Shown: positions 16,233 to 25,135 of the stretch, piece by piece
Position numbering within the stretch: the stretch's first letter is position 1
Layout of the letters: each line of letters opens with the position of its first letter
Assembly: GCA_026129915.1 (NCBI GenBank)
Contig: JAHCHD010000032.1
Span: 1 to 37,679 of the forward strand
Direction of reading: 5' to 3'
Source: Bryobacterales bacterium
GTDB lineage: Bacteria > Acidobacteriota > Terriglobia > Bryobacterales > Bryobacteraceae
DNA: 37,679 bases
The notes under the pieces: model-generated
Told to the model about the DNA's origin: nothing
Databases searched by the model: none
The model's input: only the letters and a program-made list of their open reading frames with translations
Position numbers and translations under genes: made by a program

Positions 16233-18203
16233 ATGATTCGCGTCGTTGCCCTTGCCTGCACAGTGGCCGCCCTGCTTGGGGCGCAGACCCCGCCATCGGA
16301 CTCCGAGCGGGAGCGAGAAGCGTTCGAGCGTATGCTAGGGTCCAAGGCGGAGTTCCATTCGTCGCTTGAACGGGAAGCGCAGCGCATCACCCAGATGGCC
16401 ACCGCGGAGTTGGCAGACCCGGTGCGCTGGGCCAGCGTGCGCGAACAGCGGCTGGAAGAAATGCGAGACATGCTGGGATTACTGCCCTGGCCGGCACGGA
16501 CTCCGCTGAATGTGCGGGTGACGGGCGTACTCGACAAGGGAAGCTATGTGGTAGAGAAGATTGCCTTTGAGAGCATGCCGCACATCTATGTGAGCGGCAA
16601 TCTGTATCTGCCCAAGGAACGATCCAAGCCGGTGCCCGCGATCATTTACGTCTGCGGGCATTCCTTTTCGCCCCACGGTGACAAGGTGCAGTACCAGCGC
16701 CACGGAATCTCGCTCGCCAAGAATGGGTACGCGGCCTTCATTTTGGACTCCATCCAGATTGCCGAAACCTTCGGGCTGCACCACGGCATTCATTCGCAGG
16801 AGATGTTTGACTGGTACGCGCGCGGCTACACCCCAGCCGGTGTGGAAGTGTGGAACGCGATGCGCGCCATCGACTACCTGGAGACGCGCCAGGAGATTGA
16901 CTCGGATCGGATTGGGATGACGGGGCGCTCAGGCGGTGCAGCGATGAGTTTCTTCACTGCGGCCGTTGACCCGCGCGTCAAAGTGGTGGTGCCGGTGATG
17001 GGCATCAGCACGTATGCGGCGAATCTTAAGCACGACACGCAGCGGCATCACTGCGACTGCATGTTCTGCATCAACACCTACAAGCACGACATGCTGCACC
17101 AGGGTGCGCTGATTGCGCCGCGGCCCCTGCTGATGGCCCACGGCAAGAAGGACGTGCTGTTCCCGGTAGACGGCTATCAGGAGTTTGAGCGCGTCATCGG
17201 CAACCTGTATGAGGGCTACGGCGAAGGAATGAAGTTTCGCAACATTGAGGTGGATACCGGTCACCAGGACTCTGATTTTCTGCGCGAGCAGGCCATCCGG
17301 TTCTTCGATCAACACCTGATGGGCGTAGCTGCCCGGAAGCTGGATATGGACTACAGCAACGCGGAGCCCGAGACGCTGGCGGTGTTCGGAGGCAAGGCAC
17401 CCGCGGATGCGGAGAACTACCGGATTCATGAGACCTTCACCACGCGCCCGCCATCTGGGGAGTTTGCGTCGCGGGCAGCATGGCAGAGCCGCCGCTCGGA
17501 ACTTCTGGCTGCGGTGCGGAAACTGCTGCCCTTCGATGGGGAGGCCGGGCAGGCGGCGCTGCCCCGCATGGATGTCCACATGCGACGGAATGCGGAAGGC
17601 AGGTCGCCTGTGCTGGTGTATGTGGCGTCCGATGGCGAGGATACGCGCTATCAGAACTTGGTGCTCTCCGGGGCCCACTCGCGCGACCAGGTGATCCGTG
17701 TGGTGGTGTCGCCGCGTGGGGTGCAGGAGGTTCCGTGGCCACGCCTGTTCCAGCGCGATGCCTTGCGCAACGCCATGCACGTGGGAGAGACACCGGATTC
17801 GCTGCGCCTGTGGGACATTCGCAACGCGTTGCGTCACATTGCACAGATGCCGGAAGCTGACCCCGCACGGGTTACAGTGGCGGGCCGGGGGGTATCCGGC
17901 ATGCTGGGGCTCTATGCCGCCATCCTGGAGCCGGACGTGCTGCAGGTGATCCTGATGGACCCTCCGGAGAGCCACCGGGAAGGTCCGCTGTTTCTGAATA
18001 TCCTGCGTCATACGGATCTTCCCGAGGCCGCGGCGCTGCTGGCTCCGCGTCGACTGTTGTTTTATGGCCACATTCCGGCTGCGTTCAACTACACGCGGCA
18101 CGTGTATGCGCTGCATGGGGAGCCTGATCGCATGGGTCTGACGATGCACCTGGAGTTCGCGGCGGCTGGCGAGTATGGGCACGGCATGTCCAGTGGGCGC
18201 TAA
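16233..18203 (+). CDS. secreted alpha/beta hydrolase (acetyl-xylan-esterase/dienelactone-hydrolase-like), two-domain
   Basis: A 656-residue protein with a Sec signal peptide (about 1-18, ending in LLGA). The N-terminal hydrolase domain (about 100-370) carries the nucleophile in GRSGGA, the acid in GKKDVLFP and the histidine in DTGHQDS, a complete catalytic triad of the AXE1/Abhydrolase_7 type; these enzymes often cleave acetyl or methyl esters on plant polysaccharides. A second hydrolase-like region (about 540-656) has GRGVSG where a nucleophile elbow would be, so it looks inactive. The ATG at 16233 begins the signal peptide; an upstream ATG at 16209 is less likely. No Shine-Dalgarno is seen, but TATAAT lies six bases upstream. 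It follows the oxidoreductase gene and precedes the aldehyde dehydrogenase gene. Confidence 0.8.
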   Translation: MIRVVALACTVAALLGAQTPPSDSEREREAFERMLGSKAEFHSSLEREAQRITQMATAELADPVRWASVREQRLEEMRDMLGLLPWPARTPLNVRVTGVLDKGSYVVEKIAFESMPHIYVSGNLYLPKERSKPVPAIIYVCGHSFSPHGDKVQYQRHGISLAKNGYAAFILDSIQIAETFGLHHGIHSQEMFDWYARGYTPAGVEVWNAMRAIDYLETRQEIDSDRIGMTGRSGGAAMSFFTAAVDPRVKVVVPVMGISTYAANLKHDTQRHHCDCMFCINTYKHDMLHQGALIAPRPLLMAHGKKDVLFPVDGYQEFERVIGNLYEGYGEGMKFRNIEVDTGHQDSDFLREQAIRFFDQHLMGVAARKLDMDYSNAEPETLAVFGGKAPADAENYRIHETFTTRPPSGEFASRAAWQSRRSELLAAVRKLLPFDGEAGQAALPRMDVHMRRNAEGRSPVLVYVASDGEDTRYQNLVLSGAHSRDQVIRVVVSPRGVQEVPWPRLFQRDALRNAMHVGETPDSLRLWDIRNALRHIAQMPEADPARVTVAGRGVSGMLGLYAAILEPDVLQVILMDPPESHREGPLFLNILRHTDLPEAAALLAPRRLLFYGHIPAAFNYTRHVYALHGEPDRMGLTMHLEFAAAGEYGHGMSSGR

Positions 18204-18295
18204 TGGGGCGTGCCTTGGTTCCGCTGACTTTGCCATCATAGGTGGAGGCCAGACTGCAGAAGCCAAAGCAGTAACGGCCCGAGGAGCAGCACGGC

Positions 18296-19729
18296 ATGAG
18301 CAAGCACCAGAACTACATCGCGGGGGAATGGACCGATTCCGGGGAGTTCCAGCCCAATGTGAACCCGTCGGACTTGAGCGACGTGGTAGGAGAGTACGCA
18401 CGGGCAGATGCGGCCTCAGCGCGACGCGCCGTGGATGCTGCGGCGGATGCGTTTGCGTCGTGGCAGGTATCCGGCATTCAGCAGCGGGCGGACATCCTCG
18501 ACAAGGTGGGCTCCGCGATCATCGCGCGCAAGGAAGAGTTCGGGCGTCTGCTTTCCCGCGAGGAGGGCAAGACGCTGGCGGAAGGCATTGGCGAAGCCAA
18601 CCGGGCGGGGCAGATCTTCAAGTTCTTCGCCGGCGAGGCGCTTCGGATCGAGGGGGAGAAGCTGGCCTCAGTGCGTCCAGGCATTGAGGTTGAGATTACG
18701 CGGGAGCCCGTTGGCGTGGTGGGCATCATCACTCCCTGGAACTTTCCCATCGCCATTCCGGCGTGGAAGATTGCCCCTGCGCTCGCCTTCGGCAACTGCG
18801 TAGTATTCAAGCCGGCAGACCTGGTGCCGGGCTGTGCCTGGGCGATTGCCGATTTGCTGCACGAGGCAGGCATTCCCAAGGGTGTGTTCAATCTGGTGAT
18901 GGGCCGTGGCTCCGTGGTGGGGCAGGCGCTCATTCAATCGCCGCACGTGCAGGCGATCACCTTTACTGGTTCGGTAGGCACTGGACGCGCCATTGCGGTG
19001 CAGTGCGCGGAGGCAGGCAAGAAGGTGCAGTTGGAGATGGGCGGCAAGAACCCGCTGGTAGTACTGGATGACGCTGACCTGAAGGTGGCGGTGAACTGCG
19101 CTGTCCAGGGTGCGTACTTTTCGACGGGCCAGCGCTGCACGGCGTCCAGCCGGCTGATTGTAACGGCCGGCATTCACGACGCGTTTGTGGCGGCAATGAA
19201 GGAAGCCATCAGCAAGCTGGTGGTAGGCGACGCGCTGAAGCCGGAGACGCAGATTGGGCCGGTCGTGGATGCGTCGCAACTGGAGCAGGATCTCGCGTAC
19301 ACCAGGATCGCGGGCGAAGAAGGGGCCGAGGTTTTTGGCGGACGCACCCTGGAACGGGAGGCTAAGGGGTTCTACCTGGAGCCGGTTCTGTTCGTGGGTA
19401 CTCACAACGAGATGCGCATCAACCGGGAGGAGATCTTCGGTCCCAGCGCCAGCGTCATCCGCGTAACGAACTATGAGGAAGCGCTGGCTGTGGCCAACGG
19501 CACCGAGTTCGGGCTGTGTGCCGGGGTCTGCACGCAGTCACTGAAACACGCGAGCCACTTCAAGCGCCACTCACAGGCGGGTATGGTGATGGTGAACCTG
19601 CCAACGGCGGGCGTGGATTATCACGTACCGTTCGGCGGCCGGAAGGGTTCGAGCTATGGTCCGCGCGAACAGGGCCGGTACGCGGCGGAGTTCTACACCA
19701 CGGTGAAGACCACCTACATCGCTCCCTAG
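18296..19729 (+). CDS. NAD(P)-dependent aldehyde dehydrogenase
   Basis: A 477-residue cytoplasmic ALDH of normal length. Seen: the cofactor segment TPWNFPIAIPAWK near residue 145, FTGSVGTG near 222, the general-base motif LEMGGKNP near 243 and the catalytic cysteine in GQRCTASSR near 277, then EEIFGPSASV near 375. It most resembles alpha-ketoglutarate-semialdehyde dehydrogenases of sugar-acid degradation, but the substrate is not certain. GAGGAG lies about ten bases before the ATG. The stop is three bases from that of the convergent FG-GAP gene, leaving no room for a separate terminator. With the upstream esterase it may serve plant polysaccharide or sugar-acid catabolism (inference). Confidence 0.92.
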   Translation: MSKHQNYIAGEWTDSGEFQPNVNPSDLSDVVGEYARADAASARRAVDAAADAFASWQVSGIQQRADILDKVGSAIIARKEEFGRLLSREEGKTLAEGIGEANRAGQIFKFFAGEALRIEGEKLASVRPGIEVEITREPVGVVGIITPWNFPIAIPAWKIAPALAFGNCVVFKPADLVPGCAWAIADLLHEAGIPKGVFNLVMGRGSVVGQALIQSPHVQAITFTGSVGTGRAIAVQCAEAGKKVQLEMGGKNPLVVLDDADLKVAVNCAVQGAYFSTGQRCTASSRLIVTAGIHDAFVAAMKEAISKLVVGDALKPETQIGPVVDASQLEQDLAYTRIAGEEGAEVFGGRTLEREAKGFYLEPVLFVGTHNEMRINREEIFGPSASVIRVTNYEEALAVANGTEFGLCAGVCTQSLKHASHFKRHSQAGMVMVNLPTAGVDYHVPFGGRKGSSYGPREQGRYAAEFYTTVKTTYIAP

Positions 19730-19732
19730 CGT

Positions 19733-21940
19733 TCAACGCAGGCGGTTTTCGAACCAAACGACGTTGTCGCTCGCCTGTCCGGCGACGACGAGGTCGAGGT
19801 CGCCATCGCGGTCCATGTCTGCCAGCCGGACGTCGTAAGCTGCCTGGTTGCGGCCAATGATGTGGCGGGTGAATCGGCCCTTGCCGTCGTTCTCGTACCA
19901 GACCGCGAGCTGACTATCCTTGGCGCAGGTGGCGGCGTCGATGTCGCCGTCTCCGTCGAGGTCACCAATGGCCAGGGCGTGCGGGCCGCGCAGACCAGGG
20001 TCAATCTCATGAGGAGTCCAGTCTGGCGCCTCAAACCACAGGACACCTTCGCCGTGGCCGCGAGTGGCCAGGAAGTCGAGCTTGCCGTTGCCATTGACGT
20101 CTGCGGGCAGGATGTTAGTAGCGCCCCACTGTTCGCGGGCGATCCAGTGGCGTTTCCAGGGCTTAGTGGGGTCAGCAGGTTGTTCCCACCACGCGTACCA
20201 GTTGCCGCCCGGAGCGTCCTTTCCCGCGGAGGCGATGTCGGGCCGGCCATCGGCGTTAATGTCGCCCATGCCGAAGTAGTGGCTGAGTCCGGGTGCGTCG
20301 CGCTCGGCGAAGATGTGCCGCACGAAACGGCCGCGCCCGCCTTCGCGCACCAGTTTGAACCAGGCCAGGGAATCAGGGAACTGGCCATTGGGCTGGGCAC
20401 TGTTGGCGATAAGGTCAGGCAATCCGTCGCCATCCACGTCGCCTACCAGCAGGCCGTGGATGCCGTTCACGCCACCCTTCTCGAAGTTGTCGATCTCGTG
20501 ATAGACCCAAGGGTCAGTGAGTGGGTTGACGGGGCGTTCCAGCCAGAAGATGAGCCCTGGCGAATAGCGGGCGGCCACGAAGTCAAGGTCGCCGTCGCCG
20601 TCCACGTCCAGTAACTCGGAGGCGAAGAGGCCGCCGACGCCTTCGTGGATGACGCGTTTGGTGCCTACGGCGTCCCCAGCCAACAGGTAGGTCTCGTTGT
20701 TGCCGCTGACAATGATGTCGAGGCGGGGGCTCCCCGTAAGGTCGCCAGCGACGATCGTGTGGTTGGAGAATCCGCTGGCGACCCGATGCGCAACCCACTT
20801 GGGTTTGGCCTGGTTCCAGTAGATGCGTGCATTCCCGGTAGCGCGGCCGACGGCGACGATTTCCGGCAGGCCATCGCCATTGAGGTCGCCCACGGCGATG
20901 TCTTCGGTGGCCATCTCGCGGTCGATGGTTTCCTTGTGCCAGGTGTCGTCGTCGTGCCAGCGATAGATTGCCACGCCGTAGCTGCCCTTGCGCCAGCCTG
21001 CGACGAGTTCATCCACGCCGTCGCCGTCAAGATCCGCCCAGGCTACGGCATGCCCTTCTTCGAGGGATTCATCAAGCACCAAACGCTCCCAAGGGAACTG
21101 GCGGGTCTCCCGGTAGACCACCAGACCATTGCCGTGCCAGGGCTGGATGGTGGCGGCAACGCGCGTGCCGCCCAGGAGGCCGAACTTCACTTCGCCGGGG
21201 TTGCCCTCGCCTAGTTTGTCTTGCTGCCAGATACCCACGGGAGTGCGGCGGTGGAGGTGCAATCCCTCGCGGGCAGCCGTGACAACTGCCAGACCGGGCT
21301 CGTTCTTCCAGGCGAGCGGGGCCAGGTTGTGCATCACGTGCAGGGAGTTGTTGGCCACCTCAGCGCGCCAGGGATCGCGTTCCGGCTGGGCGGGAGGGGT
21401 AAGCACCAACAGACGCAACGGTTCGTCGGCTGGGTCGTCGCCAAGGGCGCGCCCGTGGAGCGGGGCGACCAACAGCTCCGACTTGCCGTCACCAGTGACG
21501 TCGGCCCAGCGCATGCGGTGGGTGGTGGGCTCCTCGGTAATAGGGAAGGCCTGCCAGCGTGCGCGACCGGTAGGCTCAGTCCGCCGCATCCATTGGATGA
21601 CGCCACCCGTCTTGCGATCAGCCGGACGCCAGGAAGAACCTACCGCGAGGTCGAGCTTTCCGTCGCCATTGATGTCGTGGGCCGCCATGCAGACATAGTT
21701 CCTGGCCATGGATTCGTCCGCGAGGGTGTGCATTTCCCAGGTGGGATTTTCGAACCAGACAATCCGATGCTCCTGGGCGGCAACGATGTCCGGCTTCCCG
21801 TCGTGGTTGATGTCCTCGATGAGCACAGCCATGAAGGTGCTGGACTTGCCCAGCAGTTCCTGGATGCGGAAGGGCTGCGCGGCCAACGTGCCTGCAGCAA
21901 GGAGGAGCAGTATTGCGGAACGAACCCAGATGCGCGACAT
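19733..21940 (-). CDS. secreted FG-GAP/VCBS repeat protein
   Basis: A 735-residue exported protein with a Sec signal peptide (about 1-21, ending in LAA) followed by about twelve repeats containing the calcium-binding DxDxDG-type loop, for example DINHDGKPD, DLDGDGVDE, DVDGDGDLD and DMDRDGDLD. The repeats are spaced about 40-70 residues apart, each followed by a WFE- or WYEN-type strand, as in a beta-propeller of integrin-like or VCBS type. No enzyme domain is seen. Such proteins are abundant in Acidobacteriota and Planctomycetota and probably bind surface ligands. A TAGCAT hexamer lies six bases before the ATG, with no good Shine-Dalgarno. It is convergent with the aldehyde dehydrogenase gene. 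Confidence 0.88.
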   Translation of the reverse strand: MSRIWVRSAILLLLAAGTLAAQPFRIQELLGKSSTFMAVLIEDINHDGKPDIVAAQEHRIVWFENPTWEMHTLADESMARNYVCMAAHDINGDGKLDLAVGSSWRPADRKTGGVIQWMRRTEPTGRARWQAFPITEEPTTHRMRWADVTGDGKSELLVAPLHGRALGDDPADEPLRLLVLTPPAQPERDPWRAEVANNSLHVMHNLAPLAWKNEPGLAVVTAAREGLHLHRRTPVGIWQQDKLGEGNPGEVKFGLLGGTRVAATIQPWHGNGLVVYRETRQFPWERLVLDESLEEGHAVAWADLDGDGVDELVAGWRKGSYGVAIYRWHDDDTWHKETIDREMATEDIAVGDLNGDGLPEIVAVGRATGNARIYWNQAKPKWVAHRVASGFSNHTIVAGDLTGSPRLDIIVSGNNETYLLAGDAVGTKRVIHEGVGGLFASELLDVDGDGDLDFVAARYSPGLIFWLERPVNPLTDPWVYHEIDNFEKGGVNGIHGLLVGDVDGDGLPDLIANSAQPNGQFPDSLAWFKLVREGGRGRFVRHIFAERDAPGLSHYFGMGDINADGRPDIASAGKDAPGGNWYAWWEQPADPTKPWKRHWIAREQWGATNILPADVNGNGKLDFLATRGHGEGVLWFEAPDWTPHEIDPGLRGPHALAIGDLDGDGDIDAATCAKDSQLAVWYENDGKGRFTRHIIGRNQAAYDVRLADMDRDGDLDLVVAGQASDNVVWFENRLR

Positions 21941-21946
21941 GCGCCT

Positions 21947-21952
21947 ATGCTA
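21947..21952 (-). promoter_or_regulatory. candidate -10 element six bases before the FG-GAP start
   Basis: TAGCAT on the minus strand ends exactly six bases before the ATG at 21940. It matches the TANNNT pattern; no convincing -35 is at the right distance. Confidence 0.3.
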
Positions 21953-22036
21953 TCGCGGCGGGAGCAAAGGTGCGGGCAACCGTGGCAGGCGGTCACTGCC
22001 GTAGCCAATGGTTGCCCCTTACGAAACGAACTCGGG

Positions 22037-22678
22037 CTAGGGCTTCTTGGCTCGTTCCAGGGCGTAGTTGAGGCTGGAGGCGGGAACGTCCCACTTGGTG
22101 GCGCCCCTGTTACCGAGAAAGCCAACGTCCCTAAAGCCTTCGCGGGTAGTGAAATAGCCGTCGACGATCATGCGCCGGGCGAGTGCGAAGAACCCGACGC
22201 CGGGGGCCAGTTCGGGCGTTTCGTTTTTCCTGTAGGCGATGAGGTTCAACAATTCTGTCTGCTGAGCCTCGCTGGACGAAACGAACTTCGCTTGGTAGCG
22301 GCGGGTGCTGATGCCGTCGAGCCACTGCAAGCCGCCGGTGTAGGCCATGGCGATTTCGGGAGCCTTGCTGCAGATGAGGTCGATGAATTCGTGCGCGCCC
22401 ACGGTAGCGGCACTGGGTCCACCTTCGTCCGAGGGGATCACCAGTTCGGCAAGGCGCTTCATCGTGGCCATTTCATGGGCAGTGAAGAATTTCGCCTGGT
22501 AAGCGCCGGCCGCCTGCTTTTCGGTGCTTACCTGATGGTGCGCGTGCTGCTGGGCTTCGAGCGACGCCGCGCCAGCCGAGACGACGGTGGCCACACTGAG
22601 GCCGTGGAAGAAGCCGCGGCGCGAAAGGCCCTGGCTATCCGCGCTTTCCTCGGGCTGTGGTGGGTTTTGGTTAGACAT
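22037..22678 (-). CDS. gluconate 2-dehydrogenase subunit 3 family protein, Tat-exported
   Basis: A 213-residue small subunit for a GMC-type membrane dehydrogenase. The N-terminus carries a Tat signal, LSRRGFFHG near residues 18-26, followed by a hydrophobic stretch to about 41. The mature part has FFTAHEMATMKRLAELVIPSDEGGPSA, the characteristic opening of the subunit-3 family, and later LNLIAYRKNE. It probably stabilises the large flavoprotein and carries it through the Tat pathway, because that protein has no signal of its own. Its ATG overlaps the end of the GMC gene by eight bases (ATGTCTAA), with AAAAGG just upstream, indicating translational coupling. Confidence 0.9.
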   Translation of the reverse strand: MSNQNPPQPEESADSQGLSRRGFFHGLSVATVVSAGAASLEAQQHAHHQVSTEKQAAGAYQAKFFTAHEMATMKRLAELVIPSDEGGPSAATVGAHEFIDLICSKAPEIAMAYTGGLQWLDGISTRRYQAKFVSSSEAQQTELLNLIAYRKNETPELAPGVGFFALARRMIVDGYFTTREGFRDVGFLGNRGATKWDVPASSLNYALERAKKP

Positions 22679-24383
22679 TGCCTTTTCTCATCTCCTCGGC
22701 CAGATAGTCTGAGGTACGCCAGGCCAGAGCGCAGATGGTGAGCGTGGGATTCTTGTCGGGGTTGCTCACAAAGGGTGCGGCGTCCGCCACGAAGAGGTTC
22801 TTTGCCTCGTGCGCCTGATTGTACTTGTTGAGTGCGGAAGTCTTGGGATCGGCTCCCATGCGGACGGTGCCCAGTTCATGGATGATGGCGCCCGGCACCG
22901 AGATGGTAGGCGTTTCGAGCTCGGGCTTGCGCGCACCGAGGAGCTTGCCGCCCATGCGGTCGAAGATCTCAGCGAACGTCTGCTCCATGTGACGGGCTTG
23001 GCGGAGTTCGCTCTCGCCCCATTCGAAGTGGAAACGCAGGACCGGGATGCCCCAGCGGTCAACGACCTGCGGGTCGATGTCGCAGAGGCTCTTTTCGTTA
23101 GGGATCATTTCACCGCGACCGCTGAGGCCGACGTAGCAGCCGTATTCGCGGCGAATGGCGTCCTTGAGACCCTTCCCGAAGCCTTCGTTTCGGCTGCAGG
23201 TGCCGTTGAACGCGCCGAGCGTAGGCATGTTGAAACCGCCGCCAATTTCCACGTGGTAGCCACGCGGGAAATCCTTCTTCTTGTCTTCAAGCCCCCACCA
23301 GGGAATGTAGAGGTGCCCGCCGCCCATGCCGTCGGTATCATACTTAGGCATGCCTTCGAGGGAAGGCACATAGCCGGCCATGTCGCGACCCACGCTATCC
23401 ATCAAGTAGCGGCCGACGACTCCCGAGCCGTTGGCCAGGCCATTGGGGTGACGGGTGGATTTCGAGTTCAGAAGCAGGCGGGCGGATTCGCAGGCGCTGG
23501 CCGCCACCACGCAGACCCGGCAGTGGATGGTGCGTTCTTCGCGAGTCTCGGTATCGACATAGGAAACCGCCTTCACCAGCCCCTTGTCGTCGGTGATCAA
23601 CTCGCGCACCATGGCGTTGCAGATCACGTTGAGGTTCCCCGTCTTCATGGCCGGGAAAATATCCACCTGGCTCGACGAATAGTTGGAAGCAGTCACGCAG
23701 CCGCGTCCGCATTGTCCGCAGTAGTGGCAGGCGGCGCGCCCGTTGTGGTTCTTGGTGATGATGGCGAGACGTGCGGGAATGGCCTTAATGCCCATCGGTG
23801 AGGCGGCATCCCGCACCAAGCGTTCGTGAACGCGCGGTGGCGGACACTGCGTAAACTTGCCGTCGGGCGCGGTACGGATGCCTTCCTGGCTGCCCGTGAC
23901 GCCGATGAACTGTTCGGCGAGGTCGTAGTAGGGGGCCACCTCGTCGTAGGTGAGGGGCCAGTCCCAGCCGAGGCCGTCGAAGCTCTTCGGCTTGAAGTCG
24001 TAGTCGCTGAAACGCAGAGTGATGCGGCCGTAGTGGTTGGTGCGTCCGCCGAGGATGCGGGAACGGAACCATCGGAAGTTGGTGCCGGGGGCGGTGGTGT
24101 AGGGCTCGCCTTCCATGTCCCAATAGCCGTTGGGCGCGGCGAAATAGCCCCATTGCATCTTGCCTGTGTAGAACTCGGCGGCATCGCCGGCACCGCGATG
24201 GTCGTAGTCGTAAGGGGTCTTGTGCTCCTTGTAGTCCTTGGCTGGGGTGAGCATGCGCCCGGCTTCGAGCAGCGTCACCTTGATGCCTTTGTTGGCAAGC
24301 ACGCGGGCCACCGTACCGCCGCCGGCACCCGAGCCAATCACCACGACGTCATGCACCTGTGTGCTGCGCTGCACCTGAAACAT
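22671..24383 (-). CDS. GMC-family FAD-dependent oxidoreductase (sugar/gluconate dehydrogenase large subunit)
   Basis: A 570-residue flavoprotein. The FAD-binding Rossmann motif GSGAGGGTVARVLA begins near residue 17, with LLEAG at its end; a central cysteine cluster, CHYCGQCGRGC near 215-230, is typical of the gluconate-2-dehydrogenase-like branch; the C-terminal GMC domain has IHELGTVRMG near 495 and SNPDKNPTLTI near 545, giving the catalytic His-Asn pair. It oxidises a sugar or polyol, passing electrons to a cytochrome c or the respiratory chain; no cytochrome subunit is encoded next to it. There is no export signal, so it probably crosses by Tat with the small subunit. The ATG at 24383 lacks a Shine-Dalgarno. 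Confidence 0.92.
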   Translation of the reverse strand: MFQVQRSTQVHDVVVIGSGAGGGTVARVLANKGIKVTLLEAGRMLTPAKDYKEHKTPYDYDHRGAGDAAEFYTGKMQWGYFAAPNGYWDMEGEPYTTAPGTNFRWFRSRILGGRTNHYGRITLRFSDYDFKPKSFDGLGWDWPLTYDEVAPYYDLAEQFIGVTGSQEGIRTAPDGKFTQCPPPRVHERLVRDAASPMGIKAIPARLAIITKNHNGRAACHYCGQCGRGCVTASNYSSSQVDIFPAMKTGNLNVICNAMVRELITDDKGLVKAVSYVDTETREERTIHCRVCVVAASACESARLLLNSKSTRHPNGLANGSGVVGRYLMDSVGRDMAGYVPSLEGMPKYDTDGMGGGHLYIPWWGLEDKKKDFPRGYHVEIGGGFNMPTLGAFNGTCSRNEGFGKGLKDAIRREYGCYVGLSGRGEMIPNEKSLCDIDPQVVDRWGIPVLRFHFEWGESELRQARHMEQTFAEIFDRMGGKLLGARKPELETPTISVPGAIIHELGTVRMGADPKTSALNKYNQAHEAKNLFVADAAPFVSNPDKNPTLTICALAWRTSDYLAEEMRKGNV

Positions 24384-24445
24384 ATACCGATTGAAGCATA
24401 GTTGCCGCCACTACGAAACGAACTCGCCGGAGAGGCTCCCCAGAA

Positions 24446-24483
24446 CAAAAAAATAGGGGGACCCCACCGAGACGGGGTCCCCC
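24446..24483 (-). terminator. strong Rho-independent terminator (minus strand)
   Basis: GGGGGACCCC and GGGGTCCCCC form a perfect 10-bp stem around an 8-base loop. Read on the minus strand it is followed by TA and then seven T residues, a canonical intrinsic terminator. It lies 86 bases downstream of the stop of the 88-residue protein gene and about 60 bases upstream of the GMC gene, so it isolates the two transcripts. It is the clearest terminator in the window. Confidence 0.9.
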
Positions 24484-24569
24484 AACCACTTAGGAGTTCA
24501 ACCTTCGAACATGCCACGCCAACCATGACCAGGGTTCACAGCCCCGGCCAAGCTTTCAGAATTCAGTGA

Positions 24570-24836
24570 TCAGGCGCCAGTTGCCTGAAAGATGCCCAAC
24601 CGGTTGAACACCGCCACCACGCGGGTGACGATGCCCATCACGAGGCGCACGACGCTTTCACGCGAGTAGTCCTCACGCAGCCCGTCAGCGATACTGGCGT
24701 AGACTTCTTCCACCACGCCGGTGACCAGATTCAGTTTCTCCGCACCGGATTTCGGCAAGGAGATATGCGCCTCGGCGGCCTTTACGGCAGCCAGAATCGC
24801 AGGGAATAACTGCAACCCAAGGAGGATGTACTTCAT
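24570..24836 (-). CDS. small hydrophobic protein of unknown function (88 aa)
   Basis: I do not recognise a named family. The protein starts MKYILLGLQLFPAILAAVKA, a hydrophobic helix of about 20 residues, followed by ISLPKSGAEKLNLVTGVVEEVY (residues 25-46, in two segments), an amphipathic middle region, and a second hydrophobic stretch SVVRLVMGIVTRVVAVFNRL near 61-80. The SGAEKL-xx-V pattern is seen in small phage and bacterial proteins sometimes filed as holin-like, but that is only a resemblance. The frame is open to 24929; the ATG at 24836 was chosen because it opens on the hydrophobic helix. It stands alone, with a strong terminator downstream and a long structured, gene-free region upstream. 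Confidence 0.65.
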   Translation of the reverse strand: MKYILLGLQLFPAILAAVKAAEAHISLPKSGAEKLNLVTGVVEEVYASIADGLREDYSRESVVRLVMGIVTRVVAVFNRLGIFQATGA

Positions 24837-24931
24837 AGAGAACCGTTCTTTCTTTGGTGGCCAGATGGCCAGGTGCGGAATCGCCCCTCGCCGGATTTCA
24901 GCGCAAAGCTGAGCGAGAGGCAATGGCAAGG

Positions 24932-24971
24932 CCGGATCGCCGCCACCCCGCCAAGATTGGCAGCGATCCGG
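24932..24971. repeat. 9-bp inverted repeat in intergenic structured region
   Basis: CCGGATCGC at 24932-24940 pairs perfectly with GCGATCCGG at 24963-24971 across 22 bases. The loop contains a second small palindrome, GCCAA/TTGGC. It lies about 95-135 bases upstream of the small hydrophobic protein gene and would fold in that gene's leader RNA. Confidence 0.5.
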
Positions 24972-25000
24972 ACCTCGCAGGCACGCCGTACACCATAAAC

Positions 25001-25059
25001 GGCGGCCTCATCGGGCGGGCGCGGACAACACAACGGCCCGCCCGGCCCAGCAAGCCGCC
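25001..25059. repeat. nested GC-rich stem-loop in intergenic structured region
   Basis: An inner perfect 9-bp stem (CGGGCGGGC at 25012-25020 with GCCCGCCCG at 25036-25044, 15-base loop) is enclosed by an outer 6-bp stem (GGCGGC at 25001-25006 with GCCGCC at 25054-25059). There is no T-run on either side, so a structured RNA leader or non-coding RNA is more likely than a terminator. Confidence 0.5.
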
Positions 25060-25135
25060 CATTTCCCCGCGGCTCACTTCGTAAGGAGCATACTGATGTG
25101 CGTGCGACATTTTTGCCGTATGAATTCGTAAGTAA

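Noticed and set aside
16929..18401. 490-codon minus-strand frame across the hydrolase gene
   Set aside because: Long but low-complexity His/Arg/Gln-rich translation typical of an antisense shadow of a GC-rich gene; the plus-strand hydrolase has a full catalytic triad.
22809..23801. 330-codon plus-strand frame inside the GMC gene
   Set aside because: It is antisense to a well-recognised flavoprotein and lacks any domain or start signal.
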